In this document: in pieces, positions 58,162 to 64,000 of the stretch
Layout: every line of letters starts with the position of its first letter
Numbering within the stretch: position 1 is the first letter of the stretch
Program-made: the position numbers and the translations under genes
The notes under the pieces: generated by a model
The model's database searches: none
What the model was told of the DNA's origin: nothing
The model's input: only the letters and a program-made list of their open reading frames with translations
Assembly: GCF_019430905.1 (NCBI RefSeq)
Contig: NZ_JAHYCA010000007.1
Span: 186,001 to 250,000, forward strand
Direction of reading: 5' to 3'
Origin: Billgrantia antri
GTDB lineage: Bacteria > Pseudomonadota > Gammaproteobacteria > Pseudomonadales > Halomonadaceae
DNA: 64,000 nt

Positions 58162-58891
58162 GCGACGTAGGGCAGCCATGGGGGGCCGGGGCATGGCGCA
58201 GCAGCAGTCGCGCCAGGACGTCGCCGAGGTACTCGGTGAACAACGTATCCATGCTGGCGCGGAAATGGTCCGGGTCAGGGCTTGCCATGACCAGGTAGCC
58301 CATTGGCTCGCCCAGGGTCAGCCGGGTCAGGGCGCAGGAGCCGGCCTGTCGCGGCGGCCGCGTGTGCGGCAGCAGGCGCCCCCAGTCGGTGGGCGTGAGC
58401 CGGGTGCAACGGCTGGTCCGGCCGTCGAGCAGCGCCGCCAGGCGCACGCCGGCATGCTCGTCGAGCACGTGCCGCGGTGGCTGTGGCGGCAGCGGCTCGT
58501 GGTCGGTGAGCTGGGACGGGCACCACAGCGCCACGGCGGGGATCTGGAAGTGCTCGCTCATCTGTGTGGCCAGCGCCTGGCCCAGGGCGTCGGCATCCTC
58601 GGCCTCCAGCAGTGCCAGCACCAGTTCACGGGTGCGACGGTACTGCACCTCGTTGTGACGTGCCGATTCCAGCAGCTGCTCCAGCCGCCACTCGGCCTGC
58701 TCGGCACGGCGGCGCAGATCGTAGACCAGACGCTCGAGCAGCGAGGTGGTGCCATGGGCCTCGGGATGAGGCACCTTGAGCTGCTGCAGCAGCCCCTCGC
58801 GACCGACGAAGAAATCCGGATGACGGGCCAGCCATTCGGCCACCCGGTCCGGATCGAGGGTCTTGCGCGGTTCGGGGACGGCTCGGGTCAT
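58154..58891 (-). CDS. DUF484 family protein
   Basis: The 245-residue cytoplasmic protein has the DUF484 pattern: VAEWLARHPDFFVGREGLLQQLKVPHPEAHGTTSLLERLV, a Gln/Arg-rich helix (RAEQAEWRLEQLLESARHNEVQ) and a GAF-like C-terminal part. Function is unknown; it is a fixed neighbour between dapF and xerC in Pseudomonas and relatives, as here. I chose ATG 58891 (MTRAVPEPRK), with GGAGG upstream, over an earlier in-frame start. Confidence 0.92.
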   Translation of the reverse strand: MTRAVPEPRKTLDPDRVAEWLARHPDFFVGREGLLQQLKVPHPEAHGTTSLLERLVYDLRRRAEQAEWRLEQLLESARHNEVQYRRTRELVLALLEAEDADALGQALATQMSEHFQIPAVALWCPSQLTDHEPLPPQPPRHVLDEHAGVRLAALLDGRTSRCTRLTPTDWGRLLPHTRPPRQAGSCALTRLTLGEPMGYLVMASPDPDHFRASMDTLFTEYLGDVLARLLLRHAPAPHGCPTSHG

Positions 58892-58925
58892 GCTTGCCTC
58901 CTTCGGTTCGGGTGGGCCCGGCAAG

Positions 58926-59759
58926 TCAGGCCAGGGCGACGCGTCCCTCGAAGACGCGTTCGGCAGGGCCGGTCATGAGCAGTGGTGCATCGCCACCGGG
59001 CCAGTCGATGCGCAGGTCGCCGCCGCGCAGGTGGACCGTGACGGGCGTTTCCAGCAGACCCTGGCGCATGCCGCTGGCTACCGCGGCGCAGGCACCGGTG
59101 CCGCAGGCCAGGGTCTCGCCGCTGCCGCGTTCGAAGACGCGCAGGCGGATCTCGTGGGGCGAGACCACCTGCATGAAGCCGACGTTCACCCGCCGCGGAA
59201 AGCGTGGATGAGCCTCGATGGCCGGGCCGAGGCGCTCGACCGGCGCGGTGTCGATGCTATCCACGCGCAGTACCGCGTGCGGGTTGCCCATCGAGACGGC
59301 GCCGATCTCCAGCGTCTCGCCGTCAACCTCGAGCCGGTGCAGCGGGCGGTCCTCGGCGGCATCGAAGGGCAGTGCCGTCGGCGCAAAGCGAGGGCTGCCC
59401 ATATCCACCGTCACCTGTCCGTCCTGCTGCACCACCAGCGTCAGTGGGCCGCCGGCGGTCTCCACGTGGATCTCACGCTTGTGGGTCAGGCGCTGGTCGC
59501 GCACGAAGCGGGCGAAGCAGCGCGCACCGTTGCCGCAGTTCTCCACCTCGCTGCCGTCGGCATTGAAGATGCGGTAGCGGAAATCCATCTCGGGGTCGCG
59601 CGGCGGCTCGACGAGCAGCAACTGGTCGAAGCCCACGCCGAAGCGGCGGTCGGCGAGCCGGCGGATCTGTTCGTCGCGCAGCCGCGCGCGCTGGGTGACC
59701 AGATCGACCACCATGAAGTCGTTGCCCAGGCCATGCATCTTGGTGAAATGCAGCAGCAT
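58926..59759 (-). CDS. dapF: Diaminopimelate epimerase DapF
   Basis: The 277-residue enzyme interconverts LL- and meso-diaminopimelate for lysine and peptidoglycan synthesis. The catalytic cysteines are C75 in [10 protein letters not shown] and C219 in [10 protein letters not shown]. It has the standard start [15 protein letters not shown]. Its ATG overlaps the lysA stop (TGATG), so the genes are translationally coupled. Confidence 0.97.
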   Translation of the reverse strand: MLLHFTKMHGLGNDFMVVDLVTQRARLRDEQIRRLADRRFGVGFDQLLLVEPPRDPEMDFRYRIFNADGSEVENCGNGARCFARFVRDQRLTHKREIHVETAGGPLTLVVQQDGQVTVDMGSPRFAPTALPFDAAEDRPLHRLEVDGETLEIGAVSMGNPHAVLRVDSIDTAPVERLGPAIEAHPRFPRRVNVGFMQVVSPHEIRLRVFERGSGETLACGTGACAAVASGMRQGLLETPVTVHLRGGDLRIDWPGGDAPLLMTGPAERVFEGRVALA

Positions 59760-61051
59760 CAGCGCTTCTCTCCGCTCGCGTCCGCCGTTGTCTCGGGCAA
59801 CAGCGACTCGCCGGCCCACAGCGATTCCATGCTCTCGCGGCGACGCACCACGTGGAAGGCGTCGCCATCGACCATCACCTCGGCGGGGCGCGGCCGGCTG
59901 TTGTAGTTCGAGGCCATGACGAAACCGTAGGCGCCGGCAGAGCGCACCGCCAGCAGGTCGCCGGCGTCGATGGCGAGTTCGCGCTCCTTGCCCAGGAAGT
60001 CGCCGGTCTCGCAGACCGGACCGACCACGTCATAGGTGGCGCGCTCGCGCACGGGCCGGGTATCCACCGGGATGATCGCCTGCCAGGCCTGGTAGAGCGA
60101 GGGACGGATCAGGTCGTTCATGCCGGCGTCGACGATGGCGAAGTTCTTGGTCTCGCCGGGCTTGAGATACTCGACCCGGGTCAGCAGCACGCCGGCATTG
60201 GCGGCGATCGAGCGGCCCGGCTCGAACAGCAGGGTCAGGCCGGCGCCGTGTTCCCAGCGGGCCAGGCGTTCGAGCAGCGAGGCGGCGTAGTCGAAGGGTT
60301 GCGGCGGGCGCTCACCGCGGTAGGGCACGCCGAGTCCGCCGCCGAGGTCCAGATGTTCCACGGTGATGCCGCGCTCGCGCAGGCGCTCGAGCAGCACCAG
60401 CAGGCGGTCGAGGGCGTCGAGGAAGGGGGCGAGCTCGGTCAACTGCGAGCCGATGTGACAGTCCAGGCCCACTACCTTCACCCCCGGCAGGCGGGCGGCC
60501 AGCTCATAGACGGCGAGCGCCTCGTCCACCGGGATGCCGAACTTGTTGTCCTTGAGTCCGGTGGAGATGTAGGGGTGGGTGCCGGCATCGACGTCGGGGT
60601 TGACCCGCAGCGATACCGGCGCCACCTGGCCGAGGCGCTCGGCCACGGCGCTCAGGCGCTCAAGCTCGGGACGCGACTCGACGTTGAAGCACTTGATGCC
60701 GACCTCGAGCGCCCGGGCCATCTCGCACTCCTGCTTGGCCACGCCGGAGAACACCACCTTGGCCGGATCGCCGCCGGCGGCGAGCACGCGCTCGAGTTCG
60801 CCCTGTGAGACGATGTCGAAGCCAGCCCCCATGCGCGCCAGCAGGCCCAGCACCGCCAGGTTGGAATTGGCCTTGACCGCATAGCAGATCAGGTGGGGAT
60901 GACTGCCCAGCGCCTCGGTATAGGCACGGAAGTGCCGCGCCAGGGTGGCCTTGGAGTAGACGTAGCAGGGCGTGCCGACCTCCTCGGCCACCCGCGACAG
61001 CGGTACTTCCTCGCCGTAGAGCACGCCGTCGCGATATTCGAAGTGATCCAT
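59759..61051 (-). CDS. lysA: Diaminopimelate decarboxylase LysA
   Basis: The 430-residue fold-III PLP enzyme converts meso-diaminopimelate to lysine. The PLP lysine is K60 in [10 protein letters not shown], and the second active-site block is [13 protein letters not shown]. It is the first biosynthetic gene of a lysA-dapF pair and is preceded by lptM 3 bases upstream. Confidence 0.97.
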   Translation of the reverse strand: MDHFEYRDGVLYGEEVPLSRVAEEVGTPCYVYSKATLARHFRAYTEALGSHPHLICYAVKANSNLAVLGLLARMGAGFDIVSQGELERVLAAGGDPAKVVFSGVAKQECEMARALEVGIKCFNVESRPELERLSAVAERLGQVAPVSLRVNPDVDAGTHPYISTGLKDNKFGIPVDEALAVYELAARLPGVKVVGLDCHIGSQLTELAPFLDALDRLLVLLERLRERGITVEHLDLGGGLGVPYRGERPPQPFDYAASLLERLARWEHGAGLTLLFEPGRSIAANAGVLLTRVEYLKPGETKNFAIVDAGMNDLIRPSLYQAWQAIIPVDTRPVRERATYDVVGPVCETGDFLGKERELAIDAGDLLAVRSAGAYGFVMASNYNSRPRPAEVMVDGDAFHVVRRRESMESLWAGESLLPETTADASGEKR

Positions 61052-61054
61052 GAT

Positions 61055-61243
61055 TCAGTCCGTGTCCTCGTCGTCGGCGTCTTGCTGCTCGTCACTTTGT
61101 ACCGCAGGGTTGCCGTAGCGCTCCTCGGCGGCCTCGTCGCCGGGCAGGTAGAGCGGCCCCTTCTGGCCGCAGCCTGCCAACAGCGCGAGCGTGAGGGCCA
61201 TCAGGGCTGGCGTGCGCACCTTGCTGCTTCTCGCCGTGCGCAT
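61055..61243 (-). CDS. lptM: LPS-assembly lipoprotein LptM (YifL-like)
   Basis: The 62-residue lipoprotein has a lipobox LLAGC (Cys25) followed by the conserved GQKGPLYLP typical of LptM, which promotes maturation of the LptD/LptE translocon. The acidic tail (DEQQDADDEDTD) is variable between species. It sits directly before lysA, the conserved position of yifL in gammaproteobacteria. Confidence 0.92.
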   Translation of the reverse strand: MRTARSSKVRTPALMALTLALLAGCGQKGPLYLPGDEAAEERYGNPAVQSDEQQDADDEDTD

Positions 61244-61245
61244 GG

Positions 61246-62658
61246 TTAGCGGCCCAGGGCCGCCAGCGCATCGCGGGCCCGCTGCGCGGCGGCGCGCACC
61301 TGGTCCGGCGCGGTGCCGCCGATATGGTTGCGTGCCGCCACCGAGCCCTCCAGGGTCAGCACTTCGAAGACGTCGTCATCTATGACGTCGGAGAACTGAC
61401 GCAGCTCGTCGAGGCTCATCTCGGAGAGATCCTTCTTCTCGCGCAGGCCGAAGGCCACGGACTGGCCGACGATCTCGTGGGCGTCGCGGAAGGCCACTCC
61501 GCGGCGCACCAGGTAGTCGGCCAGGTCGGTGGCGGTGGAGAAACCGCGACGGGCGGCTTCGTACATGCTCTCCTTGCGCGCCTCGATGGCCGGCACCATG
61601 TCGGCGAACGCCTTCAGGCAGTCGCGCACCGTGTCGAGGGTATCGAACAGCGGCTCCTTGTCCTCCTGGTTGTCCTTGTTGTAGGCCAGCGGCTGCGACT
61701 TCATCAGCGTCAGCAGGCCCATCAGGTGGCCGTAGACACGCCCGGTCTTGCCGCGAACCAGCTCGGGCACGTCGGGATTCTTCTTCTGCGGCATGATCGA
61801 GCTGCCGGTGCAGAAACGGTCGGGCAGGTCGATGAAATCGAACTGGGCGCTGGTCCACAGCACCAGCTCCTCGCTCATGCGCGACAGGTGCATCAGCAGG
61901 ATGCTGGCGAAGCTGGTGAACTCGATGGCGAAATCGCGATCGCTCACCGCGTCGAGCGAGTTCTCGGCGGGACGTTCGAAGCCCAGCAGCTCGGCGGTGA
62001 CATGGCGGTCGATGGGATAGGTGGTGCCGGCCAGCGCTGCTGCACCCAGCGGCATGACGTTGACCCGCTTGCGACAGTCGAGCAGCCGCTCGTGATCGCG
62101 GGCGAGCATCTCCTGCCAGGCCAGCAGGTGGTGGCCGAAGGTCACCGGCTGGGCGGTTTGCAGGTGGGTGAAGCCGGGCATGATGGTGTCGGCTTCGCGT
62201 TCGGCGAGTTCGATCAAGCCTTCACGCAGGCGCTTGAGCTCGGCCTCGACCACGTCGATCTCGTCGCGCAGGAACAGGCGGATGTCGGTGGCCACCTGGT
62301 CGTTGCGCGAGCGGCCGGTGTGCAGCTTCTTGCCGGTGATGCCGATCTTGTCGGTCAGGCGTGCCTCGATGTTCATGTGCACGTCCTCGAGCTTCACCGA
62401 CCATTGGAACTCGCCGCGCTCGATCTCGCCGCGGATCTCGGTCAGCCCCGTGACGATGGCATCGCGCTCGGCGTCGGTCAGTACACCCACCCGGGCCAGC
62501 ATGGTGGCATGCGCGATGGAGCCCTGGATGTCCTGCAGGGCGAGGCGCTGATCGAAGTCGACCGAAGCGGTGAAGCGTTCGACGAAGGCATCGGTGGGCT
62601 CGCTGAAGCGGCCGCCCCAGGACTGGTTGGTGCCGGGGGTTGGGGAACTAGAGCTCAT
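61246..62658 (-). CDS. argH: Argininosuccinate lyase ArgH
   Basis: The 470-residue tetrameric enzyme cleaves argininosuccinate to arginine and fumarate. It has the fumarase/ASL signature [11 protein letters not shown] at 285-295, the catalytic base region THLQTAQP (His165) and [11 protein letters not shown] chose ATG 62658 ([18 protein letters not shown]); an in-frame ATG four codons earlier is also possible. It is divergent from hemC, as in many Pseudomonas relatives, and 2 bases from lptM. Confidence 0.96.
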   Translation of the reverse strand: MSSSSPTPGTNQSWGGRFSEPTDAFVERFTASVDFDQRLALQDIQGSIAHATMLARVGVLTDAERDAIVTGLTEIRGEIERGEFQWSVKLEDVHMNIEARLTDKIGITGKKLHTGRSRNDQVATDIRLFLRDEIDVVEAELKRLREGLIELAEREADTIMPGFTHLQTAQPVTFGHHLLAWQEMLARDHERLLDCRKRVNVMPLGAAALAGTTYPIDRHVTAELLGFERPAENSLDAVSDRDFAIEFTSFASILLMHLSRMSEELVLWTSAQFDFIDLPDRFCTGSSIMPQKKNPDVPELVRGKTGRVYGHLMGLLTLMKSQPLAYNKDNQEDKEPLFDTLDTVRDCLKAFADMVPAIEARKESMYEAARRGFSTATDLADYLVRRGVAFRDAHEIVGQSVAFGLREKKDLSEMSLDELRQFSDVIDDDVFEVLTLEGSVAARNHIGGTAPDQVRAAAQRARDALAALGR

Positions 62659-62914
62659 CGGCGTGGGCATCCTGCGTGTTGCATGCTGTGGCGTTCTCGG
62701 GAAGCCGCGTGCGGCGGCGTAGGTCAGGTCTTGCAGTGTACCAGAGTCGGCGCGAGTGGCGAGGGGCGCAGCAAGCGACGAGAGGGCCAATTTTTCCTGC
62801 TTCGCCCGGTGCTTTATGATGAACGTCAATGACCGTCTACCGACCGTGACCGATAATGGCGCGGCAACGACAGCTGAGCCGAGGCCGTTCAGGCCCGCTG
62901 CATGGGAGAACCAC

Positions 62915-63853
62915 GTGCGATCCAACACTACGCTGCGCATTGCCACCCGTAAGAGCTTGCTGGCCATGTGGCAGGCCGAACACGTTCGCGACCTGCTGAT
63001 GGCCGAACATCCGGGGCTCGAGGTGGAGCTGGTCGCGCTCTCCACCCGTGGCGACAAGATTCTCGATACGCCGCTGGCGAAGATCGGCGGCAAGGGGCTG
63101 TTCGTCAAGGAGCTGGAGGAGGCCATCCTCGACGGGCGCGCCGATATCGCCGTGCACTCGATGAAGGACGTACCCATGCACTTCCCGGAGGGGCTCGGGC
63201 TGTCGGTGATCTTCGCCGGTGCCGAGCCCACCGACGCCTTCGTCTCCAACCGCTTCGGCACGCTCGACCAGCTGCCCGAAGGGGCACGCATCGGTACCTC
63301 GAGCCTGCGCCGCGGCCTGCAGATGCGCGAGCAGCGTCCCGACCTGGAGATCCTCACCCTGCGCGGCAACGTCCAGACGCGCCTGGCCAAGCTCGACGCC
63401 GACGAGTTCGACGCCATCATCCTGGCCACTTCCGGGCTCAAGCGTCTGGGGCTCGGCGAACGCATCGCCCAGGAGCTGCCCCCCGAGGTGTGCCTGCCGG
63501 CTTGTGGCCAGGGCGCGCTGGGCATCGAGTGCCGCATCCACGATCCCGAGCTGATCGCCCTGCTGGCACCGCTGGACGACCCCATCACGGCGACCCGGGT
63601 GCGCGCCGAGCGCGCCATGAATACACGCCTCGAGGGCGGTTGCCAGGTGCCCATCGGGGGCTATGCCGTGTTCGAGGAAGACGGCCAGACGCTGTGGCTG
63701 CGCGCACTAGTGGGCAACCCCGAGGGTACCGAGGTGCTGCGCGCCGAGGGGCGCGGCTCGATCCACGAGCCGGAGGCGCTCGGCATAAGGGTGGCGGAAG
63801 ACCTGTTGGAACAGGGTGCCGGCGAGATTCTGGCACAGGTCTACGGCGCCTGA
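62915..63853 (+). CDS. hemC: Porphobilinogen deaminase HemC
   Basis: The 312-residue enzyme polymerises four porphobilinogens to hydroxymethylbilane. It has [23 protein letters not shown], the arginine-rich TSSLRRGLQ and the dipyrromethane cofactor attachment Cys243 in [12 protein letters not shown]. The start is GTG, with GGGAGAA about 5 bases upstream, giving the family-typical length. ATGs 33 codons earlier lack ribosome sites. hemD follows with no gap. Confidence 0.96.
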   Translation: MRSNTTLRIATRKSLLAMWQAEHVRDLLMAEHPGLEVELVALSTRGDKILDTPLAKIGGKGLFVKELEEAILDGRADIAVHSMKDVPMHFPEGLGLSVIFAGAEPTDAFVSNRFGTLDQLPEGARIGTSSLRRGLQMREQRPDLEILTLRGNVQTRLAKLDADEFDAIILATSGLKRLGLGERIAQELPPEVCLPACGQGALGIECRIHDPELIALLAPLDDPITATRVRAERAMNTRLEGGCQVPIGGYAVFEEDGQTLWLRALVGNPEGTEVLRAEGRGSIHEPEALGIRVAEDLLEQGAGEILAQVYGA

Positions 63854-64000
63854 ATGGCGGCCGGGCTTCCCGTGCTGATCTGCCGACCGGGCGAGCGGGC
63901 GGCTGCGTTGGCGGCCGCCATCGAGGCCGCCGGCTTCCCGGTGGCGAATCTCGAGGCCATGACGCTGGAGGCGCTGCCGGAAACCCCGGCCACGCGTCAG
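63854..64000 (+). CDS. hemD: Uroporphyrinogen-III synthase HemD, partial
   Basis: The first 49 codons start one base after the hemC stop (TGAATG). The sequence MAAGLPVLICRPGERAAALA is the standard N-terminus of HemD, which closes hydroxymethylbilane to uroporphyrinogen III. The gene runs off the window end, so domains beyond this cannot be assessed. The hemC-hemD junction is conserved in gammaproteobacteria. Confidence 0.88.
   Translation, partial: MAAGLPVLICRPGERAAALAAAIEAAGFPVANLEAMTLEALPETPATRQ

Overview
The window is a gene-dense stretch of a high-GC gammaproteobacterial chromosome. The best fit is Halomonas or a close relative (Halomonadaceae). The main evidence is a complete teaABCD-type ectoine TRAP transporter operon with its UspA partner (37983-41616), which is a Halomonas hallmark. 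Halomonas/Pseudomonas-style neighbourhoods support this: finR-fpr, glnK-amtB-glnK, ubiK-yifB, and xerC-DUF484-dapF-lysA-lptM-argH facing hemCD. I see no rRNA, tRNA, insertion sequence, prophage or CRISPR array.

Layout, left to right. 1-6.2 kb: a low-complexity secreted protein, an MFS exporter, a ChaN-PDZ protein, a small conserved protein, and the ahpC-ahpF peroxide-reducing pair. 6.5-10.8 kb: aapJQMP, a polar amino-acid ABC importer behind a sigma-54-like promoter. 10.8-15.6 kb: a membrane protein, a histidine phosphatase and a phnD-phnC-phnE-phnE importer without catabolic genes. 15.7-20.3 kb: a host-attachment-family protein, a dCache chemoreceptor, and divergent finR/fpr with a clear promoter and a palindromic operator candidate. 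20.3-22.7 kb: glnK-amtB-glnK with a sigma-54-like promoter; the last glnK carries an in-frame duplicate of its own 3' end behind its stop. 22.9-29.7 kb: ubiK, yifB, a lipoprotein and hydrolase, malate synthase G, a thioesterase and a DUF423 protein. 29.8-37.9 kb: thiS-thiG, trmB, an EamA exporter and LysR regulator, a 77-bp tandem repeat array, an AEC transporter, a SCO pair, an esterase and an FKBP isomerase. 38-41.6 kb: tea operon. 41.7-49.9 kb: a DUF2390 protein, ABC-F yheS, a BON lipoprotein, a very large AsmA protein with an apparent one-base frameshift, dtd and a tandem Usp protein. 50-55.6 kb: thiD, a YqaA protein, a TRAP permease pair without a binding protein, a phosphatase-fold protein, dsbA and a cytochrome c4. 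55.9-64 kb: engB, a HAD phosphatase, xerC, DUF484, dapF, lysA, lptM and argH, then hemC and the start of hemD, which is cut by the window end.

Shared themes are osmolyte and nitrogen acquisition (Tea, Aap, AmtB/GlnK, with two sigma-54-like promoters on nitrogen genes), oxidative-stress and redox handling (AhpCF, Fpr, DsbA, SCO, cytochrome c4), and core biosynthesis (thiamine, lysine, arginine, tetrapyrrole). I find no convincing wholly new multi-gene system. The observations most worth following up are the AsmA frameshift, the duplicated PII tail, the 77-bp repeat/terminator array, the RutR-like palindrome before glcB, the finR-fpr operator and the Cys/Asp-rich N-terminus of the PhnD protein.
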